NCBI GenBank assembly: GCA_021299875.1
Contig: JAJTEW010000004.1
Coordinates: 62,001 to 126,000, forward strand
Length of the DNA: 64,000 nucleotides
Direction: 5' to 3'
DNA from: Comamonadaceae bacterium
Lineage (GTDB): Bacteria; Pseudomonadota; Gammaproteobacteria; Burkholderiales; Burkholderiaceae_C
Shown here: piece by piece, positions 16,802 to 28,109 of the stretch
Numbering within the stretch: position 1 is the stretch's first letter
Layout of the letters: each line of letters opens with the position of its first letter
The notes under the pieces: model-generated
What the model was told of the DNA's origin: nothing
The model's input: only the letters and a program-made list of their open reading frames with translations
Database searches by the model: none
Translations under genes and position numbers: made by a program

Positions 16802-17773
16802 TCAGTCCGGTTTGGCGCCTGAGATCTTCACAATGTTGGCCCACTTGGCAATGTCGGCGGTCAGGTACTGGTCAAACTCGGGCACAGTCATCGACATGGG
16901 CACCGCACCTTGCTTGGCCCAGGCAGCCTTCACATCAGGGTTGTTCACGATCTTGCGCACTTCGGCGTTGAGCCTGTTCACCACATCGGCGGGGGTGCCT
17001 TTGGGCGCCATCAAACCCAGCCAAATGCTGGCTTCAAACCGGGGTACACCCGACTCATGGACGGTTGCCAAATCCGGCAGGTTGCTGGAACGGGTCAAAC
17101 CGGTACTGGCCAACGCACGGACCTTGCCCTCGCGCGACAAAGTCGCCATGGTGGTCTCGGCATCGAACATCACGTCCACCTGGCCACCGACAATGTCGGT
17201 GCGTGCACCGGAGCTGCCTTTGTAGGGCACATGGGTCATGTCAATGCCCGCCATGAACTTGAACAGCTCGCCAGCCATGTGGTACGGCGTGCCATTGCCC
17301 GACGATGCGTAATTGATCTTGCCAGGCCTGGACTTGGCCAAAGCCACCAATTCACCCACTGTTTTGACAGGCACAGACGGGTGAGCCACCAACAACAATG
17401 CCGAGTAATTGATGGGCGCGATGCCCACAAAATCGCGCATCAAGGCAAATGGCTTGGTGGGGATCAAGGACTCGTTGACGGTGTGTGTGTTGGACATCAT
17501 CAACAAGGTGTAACCATCGGCGGGAGACTTGGCCGCCAAGTCGGTGCCAATGATGGAGCCCGCGCCGGGTTTGTTGTCAATCACGAACGACTGCTTGAGC
17601 TCTTCCGTCAGTCGTTGTGCCATAAAACGGGCGTAGTTGTCGGCTGGCCCGCCTGCCGCAAACGGCACCACGATTTTCACGGGCCGGTTGGGGTAGCTTT
17701 GGGCTTGGGCAAGGCCTGCGGTCATGACCAGGCCCATGGTCAAAAGCTTCCAAGTTTTGTATTGCGTGAACAT
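16802..17773 (-). CDS. Bug/TctC family periplasmic solute-binding protein
   Basis: 323-residue tripartite tricarboxylate transporter receptor (Bug) protein. A Sec signal peptide ends at AQAQS (about residue 25), then the family start YPNRPVKIVVPFAAGGPADN is followed by KPGAGSIIGTDLAAKSPADGYTLL, NYASSGNGTPYHMAGELF and HVPYKGSSGARTDIVGG. Such proteins bind carboxylates or similar small molecules in the periplasm. No TctA or TctB membrane subunit is encoded nearby, as is common for betaproteobacterial Bug genes. It follows a second Bug gene with 76 bases between and is probably part of the same minus-strand operon as the hydrolases. Confidence 0.9.
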   Translation of the reverse strand: MFTQYKTWKLLTMGLVMTAGLAQAQSYPNRPVKIVVPFAAGGPADNYARFMAQRLTEELKQSFVIDNKPGAGSIIGTDLAAKSPADGYTLLMMSNTHTVNESLIPTKPFALMRDFVGIAPINYSALLLVAHPSVPVKTVGELVALAKSRPGKINYASSGNGTPYHMAGELFKFMAGIDMTHVPYKGSSGARTDIVGGQVDVMFDAETTMATLSREGKVRALASTGLTRSSNLPDLATVHESGVPRFEASIWLGLMAPKGTPADVVNRLNAEVRKIVNNPDVKAAWAKQGAVPMSMTVPEFDQYLTADIAKWANIVKISGAKPD

Positions 17774-17849
17774 CTTGTATCTCCTGTACGTTAAATGAAT
17801 TTTTCGATCTCAACCAACTCACGAAGCGCCAAAGGCAGCAGCGCAAGCC

Positions 17850-18818
17850 TTACTCCAACTTGATACCCGCTTCTTTGACGACTTTGCCCCACTTGTCCAT
17901 TTCAGAGACCATGAGTTGGGACATTGCCGCCGGGGAAGACAAGCTGACTTCAACGCCAGCGTCGTACATGGCTTTTTGAGTTTCTGGCGTGCTCATGATC
18001 TTAGCCACATCGCTGTTCAAGCGGTTAACGATGCTGGCCGGTGTCCCAGCAGGCGCCAACAAAGCCAACCAAATGGTGGCATCGAAACCTGTCACGCCGG
18101 CCTCTTGCATGGTGGGCACATTGGGCAACTGAGGGATCCGCTTGGCACTGGTCACGGCCAGCGCATTGAGGCGGCCATTCGGCACTTGAGCCAAAGCATT
18201 GGGCACGCCGGCAAAACTGCTTTCCACCACGCCAGCGACCAAGTCGGTTGCGGCCAAATTGCTGCTCCGATAAGGCACGTGCTTGAGTTGGGTTTTGGTC
18301 ATCGACGCAAACAAGCCACCGATCAAATGCTGCGCACTGCCATTGCCGGACGATGCGTAATGGATGCCATCCGGTTGCGCCTTGGCCAATGCAATGAACT
18401 CTTGCACGTTTTTGGCAGGCACCTTAGGGTTGGTCAGCAACACGTACGGCGAGTCCACCAATTTGCTAACGGGCGCAAATGCCCTGATGGGGTCATACGG
18501 AACACTCTTGTAAATCCAGGGGCTGATGACGTGCGTCGATGAAACAATCAGCAAGGTATGCCCGTCGGGCGCGGATTTGGCCACTTGGTCAGACCCGATC
18601 ATCGATCCCGCGCCGGGCCTGTTCTCGATCACCACCGGCTGTCCCAAACTTTCGCTCAATTTGACGCCCAGAATTCGGGCCACCACATCGGTGAACCCAC
18701 CTGGCCCGAAGGGCACCACAATTTTGACCGGCTTGCTCGGGTAAGTTTGGGCCTGGACGGCGCCCCAAGACAAGGCCAACAAGGCAACAGCACACACCGT
18801 GTTCAGTAGCTTTTTCAT
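17850..18818 (-). CDS. Bug/TctC family periplasmic solute-binding protein
   Basis: 322-residue Bug protein starting MKKLLNTVCAVALLALSW, with a signal peptide cleaved near AVQAQ. Family blocks are YPSKPVKIVVPFGPGGFTD, RPGAGSMIGSDQVAKSAPDG, YASSGNGSAQHLIGGLF and HVPYRSSNLAATDLVAG. The frame is open upstream to 19157 but that region is the hydrolase gene. Its start lies two bases after the stop of the alpha/beta hydrolase gene, so the two are almost certainly one transcript. Binding protein and hydrolase may serve uptake and cleavage of the same compound, possibly an ester or amide; the ligand cannot be read. Confidence 0.9.
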   Translation of the reverse strand: MKKLLNTVCAVALLALSWGAVQAQTYPSKPVKIVVPFGPGGFTDVVARILGVKLSESLGQPVVIENRPGAGSMIGSDQVAKSAPDGHTLLIVSSTHVISPWIYKSVPYDPIRAFAPVSKLVDSPYVLLTNPKVPAKNVQEFIALAKAQPDGIHYASSGNGSAQHLIGGLFASMTKTQLKHVPYRSSNLAATDLVAGVVESSFAGVPNALAQVPNGRLNALAVTSAKRIPQLPNVPTMQEAGVTGFDATIWLALLAPAGTPASIVNRLNSDVAKIMSTPETQKAMYDAGVEVSLSSPAAMSQLMVSEMDKWGKVVKEAGIKLE

Positions 18819-18820
18819 GT

Positions 18821-19735
18821 TTAACCTTTGTAGATGGGGTCTGGTTGAGAAAAGAAGCTGTGCAAAATTTGGTACACCATCAGGTGGTTCTTTTGCTGAA
18901 AACTGGCATGCGAAATGCCCTGCATGATGCTCAATTGCTTGTTGGCGCAGGGCAGCAGTTTGAAGAAGTTGAGCAGGTCGTCGAGACTGGCAATGCCGTC
19001 GTATTCGCCGCGCATGATGAGCGTGGCGGCCTTGACTTGGACAGGGTCCACCAACGGCAACTTGGAACACATGTCCACATAAGTGCCCGTGGGCATGGAT
19101 GAATCCAAGCTGAGGATGGCATCGGCAAACGCGTCCTTGGTGGCGTCGTCTGCACACTCGGCATGGTCACGGTTAAAAATACTGTGAACGAAGGCGCGGT
19201 CAATGGGGCGGCTGTTTTTGGCCAAAAATTCGGGCAGTTTTTTCGTCCGTTCGGCCAAGGTTGGACTGCCTTGCCCCGTCCACACGAAGGCGTCGAGCGC
19301 CAATTTGGCCACCCGTTCAGGGTGGCGCTGTGCAAACAAGGCCGCCTTGAGTGCCCCAGACGATATGCCGTAGACGAGCAGTTGCTTTGCACCCGTTTTT
19401 TGGAGGATGTACTCGCTGCCTGCCGACAAATCATCGGCCCCGTTGCTGATGTCAAAGTTGATGGGGCGATGCTTGTCCGAGCGACCGTAGCCCTCGTTGT
19501 CCATGCACCAAGTGTCAAAGCCGCGCTCGGCAAACCAGTCCATCACGGACGAATGCGGCCTGCCGGGAACGTGCAGATCAAACGTGGGTTGTGAGGCCAT
19601 GGACGAGCCATGAACAAACAACACCGTTCCCGCATGCGGGACTTTGGGGGATGCTGGTTTTTGCCACAAGAAAAGACGAATGTCATCTTTGTGGGTCCAA
19701 TGCTCTTGGCCACCAGACCATTCAACGTTTGCCAT
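18821..19735 (-). CDS. Alpha/beta hydrolase (first of two paralogues)
   Basis: 304-residue alpha/beta hydrolase. The oxyanion segment LFVHGSS, the WFAERGFDTWCMDNEGYGRSD strand and the nucleophile elbow GISSG (YGISSGALKAALF) are clear; MRGEYDGIASLDDLL carries the likely acid and ISHASF the catalytic His. It shares long stretches with the hydrolase at 19840-20739, notably PTGTYVDMC and the RGE-DGIA region, so the two are tandem paralogues. It sits two bases upstream of a Bug gene. An esterase or lactonase role in degrading the imported substrate is likely but unproven. Confidence 0.87.
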   Translation of the reverse strand: MANVEWSGGQEHWTHKDDIRLFLWQKPASPKVPHAGTVLFVHGSSMASQPTFDLHVPGRPHSSVMDWFAERGFDTWCMDNEGYGRSDKHRPINFDISNGADDLSAGSEYILQKTGAKQLLVYGISSGALKAALFAQRHPERVAKLALDAFVWTGQGSPTLAERTKKLPEFLAKNSRPIDRAFVHSIFNRDHAECADDATKDAFADAILSLDSSMPTGTYVDMCSKLPLVDPVQVKAATLIMRGEYDGIASLDDLLNFFKLLPCANKQLSIMQGISHASFQQKNHLMVYQILHSFFSQPDPIYKG

Positions 19736-19839
19736 GGTGTTTGTCTCCTGTTGGAATTTTCAATTGCAAACCAAGCCTCTCAACGGACCTTTGGTGCGTT
19801 CTTGCTGTGCAACTTAGCGCTTCAGGTTAAACGGTGTCA

Positions 19840-20739
19840 TCAATCGGGCGCTTGGAGGAAATTCTCCAAAGCAAAGTGGAACTTGTGACGAACCACGCCC
19901 ATCATTGGGTTGTGCGCAATGCCTGACAAGACCACAAACTGCTTGTCTTTGGACGGCAGGCGTGTAAAGAAGTCCAGCAAATCGGGCTCGGCGGCAATGC
20001 CATCGAACTCGCCACGGATCACCAACGTGGGACAAGGGATGGCTTCAGGCTTGGCCAAAGGCAGGTTGGCGCACATGTCCACATAGGTGCCAGTGGGCAC
20101 TTCGCTGACCAAAGGCAACTCGGCGGCCGCAATCGCCTTGGGCACGCTGTCTTCGCTGGAGCCGGGTTTGTCGCGGTTGAACATGCCTTCATAAAAGGCC
20201 AAATCCACTTTGCGGCGGGGGCTGGCGCTGTACTCGGGCAGTTTTTTGCGGCGCTGCTCCAAGGTGGGTGAGCCGGCACCGGTGTAAACCAGGGCCGAAA
20301 GGCCCAAGCGTGCCACGGTCTGGGGGTGTGCTTGGGTATAAAGACAAGCGCGCAATGCGCCAGAAGAAGAGCCAAACAAGTTGATTTTTTCAACGCCCGT
20401 TGTTTGCAACACAAAGGGCACAACAGCCGCCAAATCTTTCGCACCGGTGCGCACGTCGCTGTTGCCACGGCCAGACCAACTGGAACGGCCGTAGCCCTCA
20501 TGGTCGAGCGTCCAAACGTCATAGCCTCGCTCGGCAAAGAAATCCATGACCGAATAGTGTTGGCCTGCGGGCACTTGCAGGTCATAGGTGTTACGGCCCG
20601 ACACGGTCGAGCCATGGACCAACAACAGCACCGGTTTGGTGGCCTCACCCGTTACTGGGGCGTGGGCACGCTTGCGGTAAACATACAGGCGAACGTCTTC
20701 GCGGTCGACAAAATACTCTTGGCTCCAGATCACGGGCAT
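19840..20739 (-). CDS. Alpha/beta hydrolase (second of two paralogues)
   Basis: 299-residue alpha/beta hydrolase paralogous to the adjacent downstream gene. It has LLVHGSTVSG, FFAERGYDVWTLDHEGYGRSS, the nucleophile elbow GSSSG, PTGTYVDMCANLPL, VIRGEFDGIAAEPDLL and the terminal His region SGIAHNPMMG. About 104 bases separate the two genes. The presence of two copies suggests substrates that differ slightly, or sequential hydrolysis of two bonds. A start-proximal AAGGA directly abuts the ATG, which is unusually close, so translation could begin a little downstream. No signal peptide is visible, so it is cytoplasmic. Confidence 0.86.
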   Translation of the reverse strand: MPVIWSQEYFVDREDVRLYVYRKRAHAPVTGEATKPVLLLVHGSTVSGRNTYDLQVPAGQHYSVMDFFAERGYDVWTLDHEGYGRSSWSGRGNSDVRTGAKDLAAVVPFVLQTTGVEKINLFGSSSGALRACLYTQAHPQTVARLGLSALVYTGAGSPTLEQRRKKLPEYSASPRRKVDLAFYEGMFNRDKPGSSEDSVPKAIAAAELPLVSEVPTGTYVDMCANLPLAKPEAIPCPTLVIRGEFDGIAAEPDLLDFFTRLPSKDKQFVVLSGIAHNPMMGVVRHKFHFALENFLQAPD

Positions 20740-20875
20740 TCCTTGGTTGTTTGAGTTGAGAACGAGCGGGGTTTAGCGGGGCAGTGACAGGGCAGCAGTC
20801 CACCTTGCCAATGCGCTGACAAAGCGCTCATGTTGAGCCGCTGTCTTGTTTTCATTTTTAACCCTGGAGTCGTTC

Positions 20876-21748
20876 TCAAACGAAGCGGTTTTCGATGCTG
20901 CCCACGCCATCGATGTCGACGCGGATCACATCGCCCTTGGCAATGTAGCGGGGTGGGTTCAGACCCATGCCCACACCGGCTGGTGTGCCTGTGGCGATGA
21001 TGTCGCCCGGGTAAAGCGTGATGCCGCGCGAAATGGTTTCAATCAACGTGGGAATGTCAAAAATCATGTTCTCGGTTGGGCCGTCTTGGCGCAATTCGCC
21101 GTTGACCCAGCAGCGCACACGGGTTTGACGGCCATCGATTTCGTCGGCGGTCACGATCCACGGGCCCATCGGGCAAAAGGTGTCAAAGGACTTGCCCATG
21201 TCCCACTGCTGGTGGCGCATCTGCACGTCGCGTGCGGTCACGTCATTGACCACGGTGTAACCAAACACGTGCTTCATGGCATCGGCTTGGCTGATGTTCT
21301 TGCCGCCTTGGCCGATGATCACGGCCAATTCGGCTTCGTAATCAATCTGATCGGACACTGCAGCGCCTGGCAGCTGCACATCGTCGGTCGGGCCCACCAC
21401 GCATTCGGGCACCTTGGTGAACACGATCGGCCAGGCCTTGGTGTCGGCATTGCTGTCTTTGAAAACCGAGGCCTGCAGCTCTTTGGCGTGCGCATGGTAA
21501 TTGCGGCCCACGCACCAGACGTTGCGGCGCGGAATTGGCAAAGGAGATTCAAGCTTGACCGAGGACAGGGTCAAAGGAGCACCACTCAAAGCCGGCAAAG
21601 CCTGACCCGCAGTCATGGCATCGATCAGGCATTGGGCGCCATGGCGGGCCTGGGTTTCGGTCAGTGCAAAGGGTGTGACCTGCAGGCCGTCAGCCGAAAC
21701 CTGACCGACATGGCGTTTGTTGTTGTATTCAAAAGTGGCGATGCGCAA
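20876..21748 (-). CDS. Fumarylacetoacetate hydrolase family protein
   Basis: 290-residue FAH-superfamily enzyme, which hydrolyses or decarboxylates beta-diketone or acylpyruvate-type intermediates. Signature blocks are CVGRNYHAHAKEL, FTKVPECVVGP, DYEAELAVIIG (metal-binding Asp/Glu), YTVVNDVTARDVQ, GKSFDTFCPMGPW and LYPGDIIATGTPAGVGMG. A TTG start at 21748 is chosen because AGGAGA lies five bases upstream; the frame opens to 21802 but without a ribosome site there. It leads the minus-strand block of two hydrolases and two Bug proteins, so a ring-cleavage or acylpyruvate product may be handled here. Confidence 0.9.
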   Translation of the reverse strand: MRIATFEYNNKRHVGQVSADGLQVTPFALTETQARHGAQCLIDAMTAGQALPALSGAPLTLSSVKLESPLPIPRRNVWCVGRNYHAHAKELQASVFKDSNADTKAWPIVFTKVPECVVGPTDDVQLPGAAVSDQIDYEAELAVIIGQGGKNISQADAMKHVFGYTVVNDVTARDVQMRHQQWDMGKSFDTFCPMGPWIVTADEIDGRQTRVRCWVNGELRQDGPTENMIFDIPTLIETISRGITLYPGDIIATGTPAGVGMGLNPPRYIAKGDVIRVDIDGVGSIENRFV

Positions 21749-21927
21749 AATACTCTCCTGAGAACGGGCAGCTCGCTGCCCCATGACGATGTGAATGGGC
21801 ACGGGTACAGCCCATCTTTTTCATCATAAAGAGCCAAGCCACTCGGGAGAGACGCGCACCGGACAAAAGGCCGCTTTTTAGAGCAGCCAACACGTGCGCT
21901 CAGGCGGCGGACCGCCAATGACGCCGA

Positions 21928-22542
21928 TCAGCCGGGCTGTGTGTCCTGAAAACTGGAGCGCTGCGCCAGTTTGTCCTCAAGCTTGTGCAGGTTGGGATAA
22001 GGCGTGCGCCAGTCAATTTGGGGGAAGCGAAAGTCCAAATAAGCGAGCGCGCAACCCACCGCGATGTCCGACAGGCTCAAGTGAATGCCCGAGCAAAAGG
22101 CTTTGTCGCCCAGCCCTTGGCTCATGGCTTTCAGGGCATGCTGAATCTTGTCCAAATGGCGGTCAATCCAGGCTTGGCTGCGCTGGGCATCTTCCCGCCC
22201 AGTCCAAACCGCCTCCATGCGCGCCATCAAGGCCGCATCCAGCAAACCGTCGGCCAAGGCCTCCCAAGTTTTGACTTCTGCGCGTTCACGGCCAGCCACG
22301 GGGATCAGCTTGCCCACAGGCGACAACGTGTCGAGGTACTCCACGATCACGCGAGAATCAAACACCGCTTCACCGCCCTCCATCACCAAGCAAGGCACTT
22401 TGCCTAAAGGATTTGAAGCATGGATGACGGTTTGGGCCGACCACACGTCTTCGGTCACAAATTGGTAATCCAATTTTTTCTCGGCCATAACAATGCGCAC
22501 CTTGCGGACATAAGGACTGGTGACGGAGCCGATGAGTTTCAT
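21928..22542 (-). CDS. Glutathione S-transferase family protein
   Basis: 204-residue GST. The thioredoxin-like N-terminal domain has SVTSPYVRKVRIVMAEK, the glutathione-binding NPLGKVPCLVMEGGE (cis-Pro) and DSRVIVEYLD; the helical C-terminal domain includes LSLSDIAVGCALAYLDFR with the conserved N-capping Asp. It resembles the YibF-like group. It is divergent from purB with about 120 bases between starts, and about 180 bases from the FAH gene, so it is not certainly part of that operon. Substrate is unknown. Confidence 0.88.
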   Translation of the reverse strand: MKLIGSVTSPYVRKVRIVMAEKKLDYQFVTEDVWSAQTVIHASNPLGKVPCLVMEGGEAVFDSRVIVEYLDTLSPVGKLIPVAGRERAEVKTWEALADGLLDAALMARMEAVWTGREDAQRSQAWIDRHLDKIQHALKAMSQGLGDKAFCSGIHLSLSDIAVGCALAYLDFRFPQIDWRTPYPNLHKLEDKLAQRSSFQDTQPG

Positions 22543-22586
22543 AAAAAATGGGGCAGTGCCAATGAACGATGCGTGATTCTAGGTGA

Positions 22587-24065
<1,479 letters not shown>

Positions 24066-24069
24066 ACCC

Positions 24070-24630
24070 ATGGCCCTCAAATCCACCATCTACAAAGCCA
24101 ACCTGTCCATCGCTGACATCGATCACAGTTGCTACGAGGACCACCAGCTCACGCTGGCGCGTCACCCCAGCGAGACCGATGAGCGGATGATGATTCGCCT
24201 GCTGGCCCTGGCCATCAATGCTTACAAACTGCAAGCGGTTTGCAATGGGGACGGCAAGTTGGCCTTTGGGGCCGGCTTGTCCGACCCGGATGACCCCGAT
24301 TGCAGTTTGCGCGACTTCACGGGCCGCACCCGTGTGTGGATGGAGGTGGGTCAGCCCGAAGACAAGCCGATCATGAAGGCCTGTCAAAAGGCCGATGAGG
24401 TGCTGCTGTATTGCTTCAACCACGCGGCCGAAGTTTGGTGGAAAGGCATCGAGACCAAACTCACCCGCCTGGACAAACTGCAGGTCTGGCGCGTGCCCAC
24501 CGAAGGCTCACAAGAGCTGGCCAAATTGGCCGAGCGCAGCATGCAACTGCAAGCCACCGTGCAAGAAGGCTCGGTCACTTTCAGCAGCGACAAGGGCAGC
24601 GTGCACATCGAGCTGATCCGCTGGAAGTGA
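24070..24630 (+). CDS. yaeQ: YaeQ family protein
   Basis: 186-residue YaeQ protein, a PD-(D/E)XK-nuclease-fold family of unknown role. Characteristic stretches are MALKSTIYKANLSIADIDHSCYED, LARHPSETDERMMIRLLALA, LSDPDDPDCSLRDFTGRTRVWMEVGQP and the C-terminal VHIELIRWK. Length matches E. coli YaeQ closely. It starts four bases after purB and is probably co-transcribed with it. The residues DDPD, E and K fall where the nuclease-like site would be, but no activity has been shown for the family that I can rely on. Confidence 0.9.
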   Translation: MALKSTIYKANLSIADIDHSCYEDHQLTLARHPSETDERMMIRLLALAINAYKLQAVCNGDGKLAFGAGLSDPDDPDCSLRDFTGRTRVWMEVGQPEDKPIMKACQKADEVLLYCFNHAAEVWWKGIETKLTRLDKLQVWRVPTEGSQELAKLAERSMQLQATVQEGSVTFSSDKGSVHIELIRWK

Positions 24631-24639
24631 GGCACACAA

Positions 24640-24704
24640 AAATCGGCCGACGTGGCTCAGGCGCCGCCCACCTTTGTTCGCCCCAACCGTCGGTGGGCCG
24701 ATTT
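24640..24704. terminator. Long inverted repeat between convergent yaeQ and argC
   Basis: AAATCGGCC at 24640-24648 pairs with GGCCGATTT at 24696-24704, nine perfect base pairs; inside it GCCCACC (24665-24671) can pair with GGTGGGC (24692-24698). It covers the whole intergenic space and touches the argC stop. Probably a bidirectional terminator, though the loop is long. Confidence 0.45.
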
Positions 24705-25626
24705 ACAGGCCCAGCATCAGCTGTATGTTCTGCACCGCCGCACCGCTGGCACCTTTGCCTAGGTTGTCCAGACGGGCCATCACCACGGCCTGGCGGGCTG
24801 CCTCGTTGGCGAACACGCGAATTTCCAATTGGTTGGTGTCATTCAGGGCCGTGGCGTCCAGCTTCAGGTTGTCGGTGGCGGGCTCCACGCTCACCCAGCC
24901 GCCTGCTGAGCGACTGGCCGCGTAATGCGAGCGCAAAGCTTCTTGCAGGTCTGCGCCCGTCGGCTTGCCGGGCAAAGTGTCCAAGTGCAAGGGCAGTTGC
25001 ACCAGCATGCCTTGGCGAAAATTGCCCACAGCGGGCACAAACAAGGGGCGGCTTGTGATGCCGGTGTAGCGCATGATTTCGGGAATGTGCTTGTGCTGCA
25101 AGCCCAGGGCGTAGGCTTCAAACAGCGGGGCCTTGCCCGCTTCGTAGTCTTCGATCATGGTTCTGCCGCCACCGGAGTAACCACTCACGCAAGGCAGGCA
25201 GACCGGAAAGTCCGTGGGGATGAGCCCCGCATCGACCAACGGCCGCAAAATGGCAATCGCACCCGTGGCGTAGCAGCCGGGGTTGGCCACCCGCTGGGCT
25301 TGACGCACAGCAGCGGCTTGATCGGCGGCCAATTCTGGAAAGCCGAACACCCAATCGGGCCGGCAACGGTGCGCCGTCGACGCGTCCACAATGCGAGGCT
25401 TGGCGCCCGGCAGGCTGTCGACCATGGCCACCGATTCAATCGCGGCATCATCGTGCAGGCACAGCACTACCAAATCGGCAGCGGCCATCCATTCGCGCTT
25501 GGCTTCGGGGTCTTTGCGGCGGGCTGGGTCTATGCTCAACACCTGCACTTGGGGCATCAGCGCCAAACGCTCGCGGATCTGCAAACCGGTGGTGCCGGCT
25601 TCGCCATCGATGAAAATTTTGACCAT
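24703..25626 (-). CDS. argC: N-acetyl-gamma-glutamyl-phosphate reductase (type 2 ArgC)
   Basis: 307-residue ArgC of the shorter (type 2) group, reducing N-acetylglutamyl phosphate in arginine synthesis. The nucleotide-binding start is [16 protein letters not shown], the active-site cysteine is Cys118 in NPGCYATG, and the C-terminal domain has [27 protein letters not shown] and [14 protein letters not shown]. The start at 25626 is preferred over an in-frame ATG five codons upstream because it gives the normal N-terminus. It stands alone on the minus strand, convergent with yaeQ and divergent from sucC. Confidence 0.95.
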   Translation of the reverse strand: MVKIFIDGEAGTTGLQIRERLALMPQVQVLSIDPARRKDPEAKREWMAAADLVVLCLHDDAAIESVAMVDSLPGAKPRIVDASTAHRCRPDWVFGFPELAADQAAAVRQAQRVANPGCYATGAIAILRPLVDAGLIPTDFPVCLPCVSGYSGGGRTMIEDYEAGKAPLFEAYALGLQHKHIPEIMRYTGITSRPLFVPAVGNFRQGMLVQLPLHLDTLPGKPTGADLQEALRSHYAASRSAGGWVSVEPATDNLKLDATALNDTNQLEIRVFANEAARQAVVMARLDNLGKGASGAAVQNIQLMLGL

Positions 25627-25815
25627 GGGTATTACTTTCACTGGGAACCGAGTTCACAACGTCATGTCAACGTAAGACGCATGGCTCAGGATTGGTGCAA
25701 TGCAGCATGATACAGTCGCTGTCTGCAGTGTCCAGCGCACGCTACAAGGTCTTTCTTTGAATGAAAGGCCGCAGCGAACCGGTCGAAATTACCCACCCCT
25801 CTGAGAGAAGACCTC

Positions 25816-26976
<1,161 letters not shown>

Positions 26977-26981
26977 ATGTC

Positions 26982-27061
26982 TTTGTGGGACAGATCTTCA
27001 GCTCTGTCCCCAACTGATTAACTTTGCGGGACAGCTCTTCAGCTCTGTCCTCAACTGATTA
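26982..27061 (+). repeat. Tandem duplication of a 39-base hairpin unit between sucC and sucD
   Basis: Two copies of a 39-base unit, 26982-27020 and 27023-27061, have a period of 41 bases and differ at only three positions. Each folds: GGGACAGA-TCTTCAGC-TCTGTCCC (26987-27010) in the first and GGACAG...CTGTCC (27029-27050) in the second, each followed by CAACTGATTA. The second copy ends just before the sucD ribosome site AGGAA. Possible roles are transcript stabilisation, attenuation or setting the SucC:SucD ratio. Confidence 0.85.
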
Positions 27062-27070
27062 GGAACAAAC

Positions 27071-27967
27071 ATGTCCATCTACATCAACAAAGACACCAAA
27101 GTCATCACCCAAGGCATCACCGGCAAGACCGGGCAGTTCCACACTGAAAAATGCCAGGAATATGCGAACGGCAAAAACTGCTTTGTCGCGGGTGTGAACC
27201 CCAAGAAGGCGGGCGAGTCCATCTTCAACATCCCCATTTATGCCTCCGTCAAGGAAGCCGCCACGCAAACTGGCGCGACCGTGTCGGTGATCTACGTGCC
27301 TCCAGCCGGCGCAGCCGCCGCCATCTGGGAAGCCGTGGAAGCCGACCTCGACTTGGCCATCTGCATCACCGAGGGCATTCCAGTCCGAGACATGCTGGAA
27401 GTGCGCAACAAGATGAAGGCCAAGGAGGCCGCTGGCGGCAAGCGCACGCTGCTGCTGGGCCCCAACTGCCCCGGTCTGATCACGCCTGACGAAATCAAGA
27501 TTGGCATCATGCCCGGTCACATCCACCGCAAAGGCCGCATCGGCGTGGTGTCCCGTTCGGGCACCTTGACCTATGAAGCCGTGGCGATGTTGACCGAAGT
27601 CGGCCTCGGCCAATCCAGCGCTGTGGGCATTGGTGGCGACCCGATCAACGGTTTGAAGCACATCGACGTGATGAAGGCCTTCAACGACGACCCTGACACC
27701 GACGCCATCATCATGATCGGTGAAATCGGCGGTCCAGACGAAGCCGAAGCCGCCATGTGGTGCAAGGCCCACATGAAAAAGCCTGTGGTGGGCTTCATCG
27801 CTGGCGTGACCGCCCCTCCCGGCAAGCGCATGGGCCACGCCGGTGCCTTGATCTCTGGCGGTGCCGACACGGCCGATGCCAAGCTGGCCATCATGGAAGA
27901 GTGCGGCTTCATCGTCACACGCAACCCGTCTGAATTGGGCAAGTTGCTCAAGGCACAACTGAAATAA
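27071..27967 (+). CDS. sucD: Succinate-CoA ligase, ADP-forming, alpha subunit
   Basis: 298-residue SucD, the CoA-binding and phosphohistidine subunit of succinyl-CoA synthetase. CoA-binding Rossmann text is TKVITQGITGKTGQFHTEK; the catalytic loop GKRMGHAGALISGG contains His256, the phosphorylated residue; GEIGGPDEAEAA and LLGPNCPGLITPDE are also typical. AGGAA is spaced six bases from the ATG. It is downstream of sucC in one transcript, which probably ends at the hairpin at 28028. Confidence 0.98.
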   Translation: MSIYINKDTKVITQGITGKTGQFHTEKCQEYANGKNCFVAGVNPKKAGESIFNIPIYASVKEAATQTGATVSVIYVPPAGAAAAIWEAVEADLDLAICITEGIPVRDMLEVRNKMKAKEAAGGKRTLLLGPNCPGLITPDEIKIGIMPGHIHRKGRIGVVSRSGTLTYEAVAMLTEVGLGQSSAVGIGGDPINGLKHIDVMKAFNDDPDTDAIIMIGEIGGPDEAEAAMWCKAHMKKPVVGFIAGVTAPPGKRMGHAGALISGGADTADAKLAIMEECGFIVTRNPSELGKLLKAQLK

Positions 27968-28027
27968 AAACGCTTCTTTTGCACTGAAACGCCCTGCTGC
28001 GTGCAGGAATGTGGTTTGCCACAATGT

Positions 28028-28070
28028 AAAGCTGGATTTTCTGAGGGACAATCCGGCTTTATTTTTGTTT
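28028..28070 (+). terminator. Rho-independent terminator after sucCD
   Basis: AAAGCTGGAT (28028-28037) pairs with ATCCGGCTTT (28051-28060) over ten positions including one G-U, and is followed by ATTTTTGTTT. It lies 60 bases after the sucD stop and before the TerC-family gene, so it should separate the two transcription units. Confidence 0.8.
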
Positions 28071-28109
28071 GGCATCAAGACGCTCGCTCATGCGCGCAAA
28101 AGGACCACT

